DNA of 64,000 nucleotides from Pseudomonas sp. DG56-2. GTDB lineage: Bacteria > Pseudomonadota > Gammaproteobacteria > Pseudomonadales > Pseudomonadaceae. Where the stretch lies: the NCBI RefSeq assembly GCF_004803755.1, contig NZ_CP032311.1:2496501-2560500 (forward strand). Reading direction: 5' to 3'. Within the stretch, counting starts at the first letter, position 1, and each line of letters begins with the position of its first letter. Below, piece after piece: positions 8,619 to 17,575 of the stretch. Under the pieces are notes generated by a model. That model made no database searches. It had not been told where the DNA came from and worked only from the letters and a program-made list of their open reading frames with translations. The translations under genes were made by a program, and so were the position numbers.

Positions 8619-9692
8619 TCAAGGCGTGATGGCGACTTTCATCACGCCATCGCGTTGATGCGCAAACAACTCGTAGGCGGCTTCAATATCGTCGAGCTTG
8701 TAGCGGTGGGTGACCAGGGGCTTGAGATCAACAGCGCCGCTGCCGACCACTTCCATCAGCCTGCGCATGCGCTCCTTGCCGCCGGGGCAAAGGGTGCTGA
8801 CAATGCTGTAGTCGCCTAACCCGGCGCCAAATGCCGCCAACGGGATTGTCAGGTCGGATGAGTACACACCCAGGCTAGACAAGGTGCCACCCGGGCGCAG
8901 AATACGCAGCGCCGACTCGAACGTGGACTGGGTGCCCAGTGCTTCGATGGCGACATCCACGCCGCGGCCATTGGTCAGGGCCATGATTTGTTCTACGACA
9001 TTGCCTTGCTTGAAATCCACCACATGGGTGGCGCCCAATTGTCGCGCAACGGTCAGGCGAGCGGCGACGGTGTCGACGCCGATAATAGTGGTAGCGCCCA
9101 TCAAGCGTGCACCCGCTACCGCGCATAGGCCAATTGGGCCAAGGGCAAACACGGCGACTGTGTCGCCGATTCGCACGCCACCGCGTTCGGCGCCGGAGAA
9201 ACCGGTGGACATGATGTCCGGGCACATCAGCACCTGTTCATCGCTCAGGCCGTCAGGGATGGGCGAGAGGTTGGCCATGGCATCGGGCACCAGTACATAT
9301 TCGGCCTGGCAGCCGTCGATGGTATTGCCGAACTTCCAGCCGCCTGCGGGGCGAAAGCCATGGGGTGTGCCAGGACCGTCCTGGGAGGCGCAGCCGCATA
9401 GACAGGCGTAACTGTGGCCGCTGGGTGTGATAGCACCGGCGATGACGCGCTGGCCTTCGCTGAAGCCCTGGACCTGACTGCCGAGTTTTTCGATGATGCC
9501 CACCGGCTCATGACCGATGGTCAGGCCTTTGGCCACGGGGTACTCGCCACGCAGGATGTGCACATCAGTTCCGCACAGCGTAGTAGTGGTGATACGCAGC
9601 AGCGCATCGGAAGGGCCCACTTCGGGGATGGGTTTCTCATCCAGAACAATGCGATTCTTTTCGACGAAGATTGCCGCTTTCATGCGGGACAT
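8619..9692 (-). CDS. Zinc-dependent alcohol dehydrogenase (MDR family)
   Basis: 357 residues; I chose ATG 9692 because of the CAGGAG ribosome site just before it. Catalytic zinc ligands are visible as Cys40 (LCGTDVH) and the His61-Glu62 pair (GHEPVG). The Rossmann fold has the glycine motif ALGPIGLCAVAG, followed by GVDTVAARL, whose Asp favours NAD. There is no four-cysteine structural zinc lobe; instead a CLCGCASQ stretch occurs near residue 100. The overall pattern resembles secondary-alcohol/isopropanol dehydrogenases. It converges on the MOSC gene and the substrate is not predictable. Confidence 0.88.
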   Translation of the reverse strand: MSRMKAAIFVEKNRIVLDEKPIPEVGPSDALLRITTTTLCGTDVHILRGEYPVAKGLTIGHEPVGIIEKLGSQVQGFSEGQRVIAGAITPSGHSYACLCGCASQDGPGTPHGFRPAGGWKFGNTIDGCQAEYVLVPDAMANLSPIPDGLSDEQVLMCPDIMSTGFSGAERGGVRIGDTVAVFALGPIGLCAVAGARLMGATTIIGVDTVAARLTVARQLGATHVVDFKQGNVVEQIMALTNGRGVDVAIEALGTQSTFESALRILRPGGTLSSLGVYSSDLTIPLAAFGAGLGDYSIVSTLCPGGKERMRRLMEVVGSGAVDLKPLVTHRYKLDDIEAAYELFAHQRDGVMKVAITP

Positions 9693-9802
9693 GGCCAATT
9701 CTCCTGAACAGGTTTACGGGCGTGGGTCGTGCAGTCTTCGTTCAGGGTGCGCGTTTGCGCCGCGTATGGCTATGATCGGGATCAATGGGGGAGGGGAAAT
9801 GC

Positions 9803-9862
9803 ATCGCGGGGCAAGCCTGCCCCCACAGGTTCATCCCTGTAGGAGCGGGCTTGCCCCGCGAT
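9803..9862. repeat. Inverted pair of Pseudomonas REP elements
   Basis: Two head-to-head copies of the Pseudomonas REP sequence: 9803-9826 (ATCGCGGGGCAAGCCTGCCC...) and 9837-9862 (...AGCGGGCTTGCCCCGCGAT). They form a BIME-like hairpin between the alcohol dehydrogenase start and the amidotransferase stop. Confidence 0.9.
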
Positions 9863-9869
9863 TGCTCAA

Positions 9870-10685
9870 TCAGGCAGCTGAGCTAAGTTTGCCGCTGCCT
9901 TGAGCCTTTACCACTTGCTTGCGGCAGGCGTCGCCAAAGGCCTGGAACATCTTGATCGAGTCCGGGTTCTTGGCCGCTTGCCATTCCGGGTGCCATTGCA
10001 CGGCAAACAGGAACGGAGACAAGCTAGGTGCGTGGATAGCTTCTACCAGGCCATCTTCGGCGCGAGCCAGAGGCTCGATACCTTTGCCGAGGTTTTTCAG
10101 ACCCTGGCCGTGCAGCGAGTTGACGCGGATCTCGTCGCTTTGCAGGAGTTTTTGCAACCAGCTGCCTTGCTCCAGACGCACGCTGTGAACAGCGCTGTAC
10201 TGCACGTCGACAGGATCGTCCGAGTTTTCCCGGTGATCGTTGAAGCCGGCTTCTGCGTAGACCTTCTGGTAGATGTCACCACCCAGCGCTACGTTGATTT
10301 CCTGCATGCCACGGCAGATACCGAAAATCGGCAAGCCACGGGCAATTGCAGCCTTGACCAGCGGCATGTCGAACAGGTCGCGGTCACGGTCCTGGGCTTT
10401 GCCTGGGGTTTCGTTTTCCTGGCCGTAGAGCGCTGGGTCGATGTTGCTGCCAGCACCGGTCAGGTAAACGCCATCGGCCATGTCCAGGTAGGATTCAAGG
10501 TCTTCGGTGCCGCAGCAGGTCGGAACCAGAACAGGTATGCAACCTGAGTGTTCAACCAGTGGCACGATGTACTTATGAGTCATGACTTGATAATCGTGAC
10601 CTTTGCGCTCCTGGGCGCCCATGGTCATCAGCACGACGGGTTTACGAAGGGTTTGTTTCTTATTGCCAATGTTGCTGTTGGGCAT
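9870..10685 (-). CDS. Class I glutamine amidotransferase-like hydrolase (peptidase C26, PuuD/SpuA type)
   Basis: 271 residues from ATG 10685. The nucleophile elbow is FGICRGMQEINVALGG, and the C-terminal catalytic His and Glu are in VQWHPEW; TGAGSNIDP is also family-typical. Members hydrolyse gamma-glutamyl amides, for example gamma-glutamyl-GABA in the putrescine pathway. The gene is separated by about 320 bases from the D-lysine transport/oxidation operon, which is transcribed the same way. A link with degradation of gamma-glutamylated lysine products or polyamines is possible but unproven. Confidence 0.88.
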   Translation of the reverse strand: MPNSNIGNKKQTLRKPVVLMTMGAQERKGHDYQVMTHKYIVPLVEHSGCIPVLVPTCCGTEDLESYLDMADGVYLTGAGSNIDPALYGQENETPGKAQDRDRDLFDMPLVKAAIARGLPIFGICRGMQEINVALGGDIYQKVYAEAGFNDHRENSDDPVDVQYSAVHSVRLEQGSWLQKLLQSDEIRVNSLHGQGLKNLGKGIEPLARAEDGLVEAIHAPSLSPFLFAVQWHPEWQAAKNPDSIKMFQAFGDACRKQVVKAQGSGKLSSAA

Positions 10686-11004
10686 ATGTCACCTTTGGAC
10701 AGGCGCAGCCTGTCATTATTGTGCAGGCGCGCTGCTGAAACCTTTGCGCTACCTGAGGTTTCGAGCACTGCCGGAAGGGCGCAGAGGGCCAATATTTCCG
10801 GTCGAAACCTGTGATACAGCTTGCCAGAGCCGTTTAATATGTCAAACGACTTCAGATTGCGCGGCCGAAGGCTATCATTGCCTTGGTGCAATTATGAGTA
10901 CGCAAGCCTTGCCGGCCGGCGCCGCGAGCGATTATCGCGGTTAATTATATTTAACAGTTTGTTGCAAGTCGCTGGGTGACGCGGGGCACGGCCCCGCGTT
11001 TGTC
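10686..11004. other. Intergenic region before the amidotransferase gene
   Basis: 319 bases without a convincing gene. It holds the promoter region of the leftward amidotransferase gene and, at its right end, a GC-rich hairpin after the ABC ATPase gene. The middle is AT-rich (around 10940-10965). Confidence 0.6.
10979..10999. terminator. Hairpin after the ABC ATPase gene
   Basis: ACGCGGGGC (10979-10987) and GCCCCGCGT (10991-10999) form a perfect 9-bp stem with a 3-base loop, starting 5 bases beyond the ATPase stop on the minus strand. There is no strong T-run on the minus strand, so it may instead protect the 3' end. Confidence 0.55.
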
Positions 11005-11787
11005 TCAGTGCAGGATCTGGGCAAGAAAGCCCTTGGCTCGCGCGGACTGCGGATTGTTGAAGAATGCTTCCGGGCTGGCGTCTTCGATTATCTGCCCGCC
11101 ATCGAGAAACAGCACCCGTTCGGCGACCTGGCGGGCAAAGCCCATCTCGTGGGTGACACACAGCATGGTCATGCCGGTGTCTGCCAATTTCACCAGCACG
11201 TCCAGCACTTCAGCGACCATTTCCGGGTCGAGTGCCGAGGTGGGTTCGTCGAACAGCATGATTTTCGGCTTCATGCACAGTGCCCTGGCAATGGCCACGC
11301 GTTGCTGTTGGCCACCCGAGAGCTGACTGGGGTATTTGTTGGCCTGGCTCTCGATACCCACCTTGTTCAAATAAAAGCGTGCACGCTCTTGCGCTTCCTC
11401 GCGTGACAAGCCACGCACGCTCATCGGGGCCAGGGTGCAGTTGTCCAGCACGCTCATGTGCGGGAACAGGTTGAAGTGCTGGAACACCATGCCAATTTCA
11501 CTGCGAACATCGGCGGCCTGGCGAGTGGTCAGGGCAAGGTCGGTATCGTTGACACGAATGTGACCTTTCTCGGCGATTTCCAGGCGGTTGATGCAGCGGA
11601 TCAAGGTCGACTTGCCCGAGCCCGAAGGCCCGCACAGAACAATGCGCTCGCCCTCGCGCACGCTCAGGTTGATATCGCGCAACACATGGTAGGCGCCGTA
11701 GTGTTTGTTCAAACCCTCTATGCTCACCACCACATTGCGTGAGTCGGTTTGAGGGGCGGTGGCTGCAAGGCTTAGTGAAGCGGTCAT
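11005..11787 (-). CDS. Amino-acid ABC transporter ATP-binding protein (D-lysine locus)
   Basis: 260 residues, last gene of the leftward transport/oxidation operon. Walker A is GPSGSGKST, the Q-loop region is GMVFQHFNLFPHM, the signature motif is LSGGQQQR, Walker B is IMLFDEPTSALDP, and the switch histidine is in CVTHEMGF. The family is GlnQ/HisP-like polar amino-acid importers. It should energise the two permeases and the binding protein encoded upstream. From recalled P. putida gene order, this corresponds to the ATPase next to amaD. Confidence 0.93.
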   Translation of the reverse strand: MTASLSLAATAPQTDSRNVVVSIEGLNKHYGAYHVLRDINLSVREGERIVLCGPSGSGKSTLIRCINRLEIAEKGHIRVNDTDLALTTRQAADVRSEIGMVFQHFNLFPHMSVLDNCTLAPMSVRGLSREEAQERARFYLNKVGIESQANKYPSQLSGGQQQRVAIARALCMKPKIMLFDEPTSALDPEMVAEVLDVLVKLADTGMTMLCVTHEMGFARQVAERVLFLDGGQIIEDASPEAFFNNPQSARAKGFLAQILH

Positions 11788-11805
11788 ATTGTTATTCTCC
11801 CGCGA

Positions 11806-13047
11806 TCAATTGAAGCGTGTCGCGCTGTACGGCGCAGGGTCGGTAAAGGTGGCTTCGCCGGTGATCATTTCGGCCAGCAAGCGACCGCTTACCGGGCCAA
11901 GAGTCAGGCCGTGATGAGCGTGACCGAAGTTGAACCACAGGCCTTTGTGCCGGGCTGCCGGGCCAATCACCGGGCGCATGTCCGGTAGGCACGGACGCCG
12001 CCCCAGCCAAGGCTGGGCATCAAGGCGCTGGCCGAGGGGGAAGATCTTGCGCGCGAGGACTTCACAGCGCTTGAGCTGGATCTCGTTGGCCGCATCGCTG
12101 CTGTCAGCGAATTCGATGCCGGTGGTCAGGCGAATGCCTTGGGCCATCGGGGCCAGAACGTAACCACCCTGGCCATCGCAGATCGAGTGCTTGAGTTCGG
12201 CGCCGTCGCGGCCCTGATAATGCATGTGGTAGCCGCGTTTGATTTCCAGGGGTATGCGATAACCCAGCGGCTTGAACAGCTCCGCCGATTGCGGACCAAG
12301 GGCGATGACCACCTCGGATGCAGTGATCGGCCCCTGGCGGCTATCTACCTGCCACTCACTGTCGATCTGGCGCAGGGTGCGCGCATCGCCATGAATGAAT
12401 TGGCCGCCGCGCTGCACGAACAAGGCGGCGTAACCTCGGGTCAGGCCGCCGGGATTGGTAACGGTCTTGGGGTCGAGCCAGTGGATGCCACCGACCACGT
12501 TTTCGCTCAGATCCGCTTCTCGGGCATGCAGTTGCTGACGGTCAAGAACTTCGTAACTCAAACCGTAGGGTGCAAGCGCCTGGGCATCGTCCTTGGCCTT
12601 GTTGAAGGCGGCGTTGTTGCGAAACACCTCGATCCAGCCGTTGGCCTTGACCAGATCGCCAAGGCCGGCGGCGTCGATCAGGGCGTCGTGTTCTTCGACG
12701 CAGCGTTGCACCAGTGGCAGCATGGCGCGGGTGGCAACGCTCAGGCCGGCAACCGAAGAGTTCTGCCAATACTTGAACAGCCAGGGCGCTACTTTAGGGA
12801 TATGGGTCAGGCTGTAGCGCACATCCGACTGGCGGTTCAGGCCATAGCGCAGCAGGCTCGACAGCTCCCGCGGGAAGGCATAGGGGATGACGCTGGAGCG
12901 CTCGATCAGGCCAGCGTTGCCATGGCTGGTACCGCTGCCGGGCTCCTCGCGATCAATAAGAATCACCTTGCGCCCGCGAGCCTGCAAGTGAAGGGCCGTG
13001 CTGACGCCGACGATACCGGCGCCCAGAACGATGGTTTGACAATGCAT
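11806..13047 (-). CDS. amaD: AmaD-like FAD-dependent D-amino acid (D-lysine) oxidase/dehydrogenase
   Basis: 413 residues from ATG 13047. The N-terminal FAD-binding motif is IVLGAGIVGVSTALHLQARG with a downstream acidic residue in ILIDREEPGSGTS. The C-terminal end PWLGRRPCLPDMRPVIGP and FNFGHAHHGLTLGP is typical of DadA-type D-amino acid dehydrogenases. It sits inside an amino-acid importer operon next to dpkA and amaC homologues. This is the arrangement I recall for the P. putida D-lysine pathway, where AmaD converts D-lysine to the 2-oxo acid/delta1-piperideine-2-carboxylate. The exact substrate is inferred from context, not from residues. Confidence 0.82.
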   Translation of the reverse strand: MHCQTIVLGAGIVGVSTALHLQARGRKVILIDREEPGSGTSHGNAGLIERSSVIPYAFPRELSSLLRYGLNRQSDVRYSLTHIPKVAPWLFKYWQNSSVAGLSVATRAMLPLVQRCVEEHDALIDAAGLGDLVKANGWIEVFRNNAAFNKAKDDAQALAPYGLSYEVLDRQQLHAREADLSENVVGGIHWLDPKTVTNPGGLTRGYAALFVQRGGQFIHGDARTLRQIDSEWQVDSRQGPITASEVVIALGPQSAELFKPLGYRIPLEIKRGYHMHYQGRDGAELKHSICDGQGGYVLAPMAQGIRLTTGIEFADSSDAANEIQLKRCEVLARKIFPLGQRLDAQPWLGRRPCLPDMRPVIGPAARHKGLWFNFGHAHHGLTLGPVSGRLLAEMITGEATFTDPAPYSATRFN

Positions 13048-13071
13048 TGGAGCGGTCCTCACAGCAGGCTA

Positions 13072-13782
13072 TCAGTGCAGATGGCGGCCCAGTCGGGCTT
13101 CTATATGTTTCAGGCTGCGCCGCACGATTTCGACGATCAGCAGGTAGAGCACGGCGGCCCACAGGTAGATCTGGAAGTCGAAACTGCGCGAGAAGGCCAG
13201 TTTGGTCACACCCATCAGGTCGTAGATGGTCACCAGCGATGCGATGGCGCTGGCCTTGATCATCAGAATCAACTCGTTGCCCAGCGGGCCGATGGCGACA
13301 ATCATCGATTGCGGCAGGATGACCTTGAAGAAGGTGGTCGAGCGCTTCAGGCTCAGCGCCTTGGCTGCTTCATATTGTCCCGGCGCGACGGCCAGCAGGG
13401 CGCCGCGGAAGATTTCCGCCTGGTAGGCGGCGGTGTTCAGGACGAAGGCCAGCAAGGTGCAATACCAGGCTTCGCGGAAGAACCACCACATCCCCACGTC
13501 TTGCCAGAAGCCTTTTAGCGACCCCAGGCCGTAGTACAGCAAGAACAGTTGCGCCAGCAGCGGCGAGCCACGGAAGAAGTAGATGTAGCCGGCACTCAAG
13601 CGCTGCAACAGCAAGCTGTTGGAAAGCCGTGCCAACGCCAGCAGCATGCCGAGCACGGCGCCGAGGGTGAAGGAAATCGCCACCAGCTTGCCGGTGACCA
13701 GTAGCCCGTCGACAAAGCGTGGGCCGTAGCGCTCCAGCAGGTCCGGGTCGAGCACCGTGGCCAGCAGTTGTTCGAAACTCAT
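13072..13782 (-). CDS. Amino-acid ABC transporter permease (HisQ/M type)
   Basis: 236 residues with about five membrane spans. The cytoplasmic EAA-like loop is seen at YEAAKALSLKRSTTFFKVILPQ, and AISFTLGAVLGMLLALARL is an early span. Its start overlaps the stop of the other permease gene (ATGA), so the two subunits are translated together as a heterodimer. It belongs to the importer serving the D-lysine locus. Confidence 0.92.
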   Translation of the reverse strand: MSFEQLLATVLDPDLLERYGPRFVDGLLVTGKLVAISFTLGAVLGMLLALARLSNSLLLQRLSAGYIYFFRGSPLLAQLFLLYYGLGSLKGFWQDVGMWWFFREAWYCTLLAFVLNTAAYQAEIFRGALLAVAPGQYEAAKALSLKRSTTFFKVILPQSMIVAIGPLGNELILMIKASAIASLVTIYDLMGVTKLAFSRSFDFQIYLWAAVLYLLIVEIVRRSLKHIEARLGRHLH

Positions 13783-14498
13783 GTCCGGGCACTCCGCAGG
13801 TGGCGACTGAAGTATTGCTCGATGAACACAAACACCCGTCCCGACAAGGCCGAGAACAGCAGGTAGCCAAGACAGGCCACGCCGTAGAAGAACATCGGCT
13901 CCTTGGTCACACTCACGGCCAGGTTGGTCTGGCGCATCAGGTCGACCAGGGAAATGGTCGATACCAGTGAAGTGTCCTTGAGCAGCGATAGCCAGTTGTT
14001 CGATAGGCCCGGCATGGCGATGCGCACCAGTTGCGGGAAAATCACCTTGCGAAAGGTGGTGGCCTTGCTCAGGCCCAGCGCCTGGGACGCTTCGTACTGT
14101 CCTTTGGCAACCGTCTTGAAGGCGCCGAGCCAGATCTCACTGGAGAACGCGGCAAATACCAGGCTGAAGGCGATCATGGCGGCGAGGAAGGTGTTGATCA
14201 GCACCTCGCCTTCGTAGCCCATGGCGGCGAGAATTTTCTGCGCGGCGATCTGGCAGCCGTAGTAAATGATCAGCAGCGTGAGCAGCTCCGGCAAACCGCG
14301 AAACACGGTGGAGAAGACGGTAGCCACGGCACGTGGGAAGCGCTTGGGCGATCGTGCCATCAGCGCTACACCCAGGCCCAGCGGCAGCCCGATGGGCAGG
14401 CAGGCCAACGCCAGGGAAATGGTCACCAGGGCGCCGGCGAGCAGGGCTTGGCCCCAGCCGCCGCTGGCGAAAGATAACAGCGAAAGTTGTTCGAGCAT
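13779..14498 (-). CDS. Amino-acid ABC transporter permease (HisM/Q type)
   Basis: 239 residues with about five membrane spans and the EAA-like loop YEASQALGLSKATTFRKVIFPQ followed by LVRIAMPGLSNN. It is the first of the two permeases in transcription order, and its stop overlaps the next start by four bases. It is separated from the binding-protein gene by a 111-base gap containing a REP element, which may lower permease expression relative to the binding protein. Confidence 0.92.
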   Translation of the reverse strand: MLEQLSLLSFASGGWGQALLAGALVTISLALACLPIGLPLGLGVALMARSPKRFPRAVATVFSTVFRGLPELLTLLIIYYGCQIAAQKILAAMGYEGEVLINTFLAAMIAFSLVFAAFSSEIWLGAFKTVAKGQYEASQALGLSKATTFRKVIFPQLVRIAMPGLSNNWLSLLKDTSLVSTISLVDLMRQTNLAVSVTKEPMFFYGVACLGYLLFSALSGRVFVFIEQYFSRHLRSART

Positions 14499-14541
14499 GG
14501 GCGAACCCTCTCGGGAATAGAGTGTGGGTGCTTGGCAGGTG

Positions 14542-14567
14542 TATCGCGGGGCAAGTCCGCCCCCACA
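14542..14567. repeat. REP element inside the ABC operon
   Basis: A single Pseudomonas REP copy (TATCGCGGGGCAAGTCCGCC...) in the gap between the permease and binding-protein genes. REPs at such sites commonly stabilise the upstream transcript, here that of the binding protein. Confidence 0.85.
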
Positions 14568-14609
14568 ACATCAATGGATTGCTGGGGGCGCGGACAGCCG
14601 TGCGATCAA

Positions 14610-15368
14610 TTACTGATAGATATCGAAGTCGAAGTAACGACTGGCGATCTTCTGGTAGGTGCCGTTGGCGACGATTTCATCGAGGGCCTTGTTCAGGCGC
14701 TCGCGCAAGGCCTGGTCTTCCTTGCGCACGGCAATTGAGGCGTCGGCCTTGGTGCCATTGACGTCGCCAAGAATCTTGCAGCAGTCCTTGCCGGCCTTGC
14801 CGAGCCACTCGGTCAGCGGGAATTTATCGGCGATCACGCCATCCAGGCGCCCGGCGGCCAGGTCTGCGTTGGCTTCATCGAGGGTTGGGTAGAGCTTGAC
14901 GTCGGCACCGGCCTTGCCATAGACATCTTCGGCGTAAATGGCCTGGGTCGAGGAGGATTGCGCGCCGACGGTGTAGCCTTTGAAGCTGGTTTGGGCATCG
15001 GTAATCTCGCTGTCCTTGGGCACAGCGACCGACAACGGCGTCTTGTAGTAGTGGTTGGTGAAGGCGATTTTCTTGCGCCGCTCTTCGGTGTTGATCATCG
15101 ACGCCACTACTGCATCATATTTCTTGGCCATCAGTGCCGGAATAATGCCTTCCCAATCCTGGGCGACGATGGTGCAGTCAACCTTCATCTGCTCGCACAA
15201 CGCCTTGGTGATGTCGACGTCAAAACCGTGCAGTTGATTGTTTGAATCCACATAGTTGAACGGCGGGTAGGCGCCTTCGGTAGCAATTTTCAGGGTTTCG
15301 GCCTGAGCCATGGTTGCGCCAGCGAGCAGCAGGGCGCACGCGCCTGCAAAGCGGATAACGGGTTTCAT
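14610..15368 (-). CDS. Periplasmic amino-acid binding protein of the D-lysine ABC importer
   Basis: 252 residues from ATG 15368, which gives a clean signal peptide (MKPVIRFAGACALLLAGATMA, cleaved near AQA-ET). The mature start LKIATEGAYPPFNYVDSNNQLHGFDVDI and the hinge segment YDAVVASMINTEERRKKIAFTNHYY are characteristic of the lysine/arginine/ornithine-binding (LAO) cluster. Ligand identity, D-lysine or a basic amino acid, follows from the operon context. A REP follows the gene. Confidence 0.92.
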   Translation of the reverse strand: MKPVIRFAGACALLLAGATMAQAETLKIATEGAYPPFNYVDSNNQLHGFDVDITKALCEQMKVDCTIVAQDWEGIIPALMAKKYDAVVASMINTEERRKKIAFTNHYYKTPLSVAVPKDSEITDAQTSFKGYTVGAQSSSTQAIYAEDVYGKAGADVKLYPTLDEANADLAAGRLDGVIADKFPLTEWLGKAGKDCCKILGDVNGTKADASIAVRKEDQALRERLNKALDEIVANGTYQKIASRYFDFDIYQ

Positions 15369-15399
15369 GTAACACCTCGATCTGTTGTTTGCACTCTTG

Positions 15400-16269
15400 C
15401 TATTGTTTGCTCGCTGACGTGTAGCCAACGAATTCATTGTGTAGAGCGGCAGTTGCTTCCAAGCGTTTTTCAACATCCGGTCCGAGCTTCTTGCAGACCT
15501 CGTTGACCATCAGGTGTACCCACGACAACATCGTCGCAGTGGACTCCCAGAACAGATTGAACTCGGTGGGAATGCGAAACACCTCATCGGCGTTGGCATC
15601 GGCCCAGTCACAAAAGGTGTCGGTAACCAGGGTTACCGGGATGCCTGCCTTGTGCGCTTTGCGACACAGGTTCAGAGCATGGCGTGAATAGCGGCGCGCC
15701 TCGAACACCACCAGGGCGCAATCGGCCGGGTCGCTCAGCAACACCTCACCGAAATGCCCAGCGCTGCCATCGACGACCTGCACGCCGTCACGCAGGTATT
15801 GCAGTAAGTGGGCCATGCATTGGGCGATACCGCGCTCGGTCTGAAACCCTGCGATAAAAACCTTGCGGCGCTGTGCCAGGCGTTGGCTGACCGTTTCCCA
15901 GGCGGGGGTACGGCTGTATTCGTAGACCCGTACCAGGGCCCCGACTTCTTGTTCGAGACTGCGGGCAAGGCCGGCATCATCCTTGCCGTGCTGTTGGCGA
16001 AATTCTTGCAACCGATCACCGACCAGCCAGGGACCATCGCCCAGGTCGTCCTTGAGATCGTGCTTGAGCGCCTTGAGGTGCTCGTAGCCCAGGGCCCGGC
16101 AAAAGCGCCCGACACTGGATTCACTGACGCCGATTTTCGTCGCCAGGCTTGCGGAGGTTTCGAACGGCAGGTCGTTGAGGTTGGCGAGCATGTAGCTGGC
16201 GATCTTGCGACCTGAAGCCGCTGCACTGTGCAGGCTGTGTTCCAGGCGTTGCTTGATCGGTTGGCTCAT
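15400..16269 (-). CDS. MurR/RpiR family transcriptional regulator
   Basis: 289 residues. The N-terminal RpiR helix-turn-helix (ASLATKIGVSESSVGRFCRALGYEHLKALKHDL) precedes a SIS domain (FIAGFQTERGIAQCMAHLL and CALVVFEARRYSRHAL). SIS domains usually bind phosphosugars, but this group regulates amino-acid catabolism in Pseudomonas. It is first in the leftward operon and divergent from dpkA. Two palindromes in the shared 149-base control region are its probable operators. Confidence 0.9.
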   Translation of the reverse strand: MSQPIKQRLEHSLHSAAASGRKIASYMLANLNDLPFETSASLATKIGVSESSVGRFCRALGYEHLKALKHDLKDDLGDGPWLVGDRLQEFRQQHGKDDAGLARSLEQEVGALVRVYEYSRTPAWETVSQRLAQRRKVFIAGFQTERGIAQCMAHLLQYLRDGVQVVDGSAGHFGEVLLSDPADCALVVFEARRYSRHALNLCRKAHKAGIPVTLVTDTFCDWADANADEVFRIPTEFNLFWESTATMLSWVHLMVNEVCKKLGPDVEKRLEATAALHNEFVGYTSASKQ

Positions 16270-16300
16270 GGATGATTCTCAAGGACGGTGGCACGTGGAA

Positions 16301-16322
16301 ACAGAAAATGAATGTTTTCTGT
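16301..16322. promoter_or_regulatory. Perfect palindrome, probable RpiR operator 1
   Basis: ACAGAAAA (16301-16308) and TTTTCTGT (16315-16322) are exact inverted repeats with a 6-base spacer, 32 bases before the rpiR start. Confidence 0.65.
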
Positions 16323-16337
16323 CATCAAGTCAACATT

Positions 16338-16353
16338 TGACAGTTTGCTGTCA
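16338..16353. promoter_or_regulatory. Perfect palindrome, probable operator 2
   Basis: TGACAG (16338-16343) and CTGTCA (16348-16353) are exact inverted repeats with a 4-base spacer, in the same divergent region. The shared core CTGT/ACAG suggests it is a second site for the same regulator. Confidence 0.5.
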
Positions 16354-16418
16354 CAAGAGGAAAGTTTCGTCATTGCTCATCGCGGTCGCCCATTCCAAAT
16401 CCAATAAGGGAGCTTCAG

Positions 16419-17447
16419 ATGCCCGCACGTCCCGACACTGCTGTCGCGCAGATTCAATTTGCCGATCTGCAGGCCTTGTTGCAGCGCGTATTTGTTCGTC
16501 ATGGCACCAGTGAGGCGGTCGCTCGCGCACTGGCCTTCAATTGCGCCAGCGCCCAGCGCGACGGTGCTCACAGCCATGGTGTGTTCCGCATTCCCGGCTA
16601 TGTTTCAACCTTGGCCAGCGGCTGGGTCGATGGTCAGGCCGTGCCTGAAGTGACAGACGTCGCCAGCGCCTTTGTCCGTGTCGATGCCAAGGGGGGCTTC
16701 GCCCAGCCGGCGCTGGCAGCGGCGCGTGAGTTGCTGTTGGAAAAGGCGCGTAGCGCCGGCATCGCCGTATTGGCAATCCATAACTCGCACCATTTCGCTG
16801 CACTGTGGCCGGATGTCGAACCCTTCGCCGATGAAGGTCTGGTTGCCCTCAGCGTGGTCAACAGCATGACCTGCGTGGTGCCTCACGGTGCGCGTCGGCC
16901 GTTGTTTGGTACCAACCCGATTGCCTTTGCCGCACCCTGCGCTGGCAGTGACCCGATTGTCTTCGACATGGCCACCAGCGCCATGGCCCATGGCGATGTA
17001 CAGATCGCCGCGCGTAAAGGTGAGCAACTACCGTATGGCATCGGCGTGGACAGCGAAGGACAACCGACCCGCGACCCGCAGAAAATCCTCGAAGGGGGGG
17101 CCTTGTTACCCTTCGGCGAGCACAAGGGTTCGGCCCTGTCGATGATGGTCGAGCTGCTGGCCGCAGCACTGACCGGTGGGAACTTTTCCTGGGAGTTCGA
17201 CTGGTCGCAGCACCCGGGGGCAAAAACACCGTGGACCGGGCAGTTGATTATCGTGATCGACCCGAGCAAGGCCGAAGGTAATCAGTTTGCCGTGCGCAGC
17301 CGCCAGTTGGTGGAGCAGATGCAGGCTGTCGGGGTTAGCCGGATGCCTGGCGAGCGGCGTTTTCGTGAGCGTGAAGCTTCGGCGCGCGAGGGTGTCAGCC
17401 TCACCGCGCAGGAGCTGGAACAACTGCAGGCGCTGGCACAGGGCTAA
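16419..17447 (+). CDS. dpkA: Delta1-piperideine-2-carboxylate reductase (Ldh2/DpkA family)
   Basis: 342 residues from ATG 16419 with an AGGGAG site just upstream. It belongs to the malate/L-lactate dehydrogenase 2 family, with its own NAD(P)-binding fold. Family marks are the catalytic-region [34 protein letters not shown] region, PIAFAAP and [20 protein letters not shown]. In P. putida DpkA reduces delta1-piperideine-2-carboxylate to L-pipecolate with NADPH, joining D-lysine to the pipecolate/aminoadipate route. The assignment to dpkA rests on the flanking amaC, amaD and rpiR genes. Confidence 0.85.
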   Translation: MPARPDTAVAQIQFADLQALLQRVFVRHGTSEAVARALAFNCASAQRDGAHSHGVFRIPGYVSTLASGWVDGQAVPEVTDVASAFVRVDAKGGFAQPALAAARELLLEKARSAGIAVLAIHNSHHFAALWPDVEPFADEGLVALSVVNSMTCVVPHGARRPLFGTNPIAFAAPCAGSDPIVFDMATSAMAHGDVQIAARKGEQLPYGIGVDSEGQPTRDPQKILEGGALLPFGEHKGSALSMMVELLAAALTGGNFSWEFDWSQHPGAKTPWTGQLIIVIDPSKAEGNQFAVRSRQLVEQMQAVGVSRMPGERRFREREASAREGVSLTAQELEQLQALAQG

Positions 17448-17575
17448 AGATGCCGCGCCAAGGCATGCATGGCTGCACAGATAAGTTGCATCAAGGGACA
17501 TGTTGCTTCGGCGCGGCTACAGGTATCCTCGGCAGATACTTGTTGTATTTGCCCAGACCCAAGGAGCTGCACGCT

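Noticed and set aside
12139..13518. 459-residue plus-strand open frame opposite the oxidase and permease genes
   Set aside because: Its sequence is the antisense of two clear enzyme and membrane genes and has no recognisable domain.
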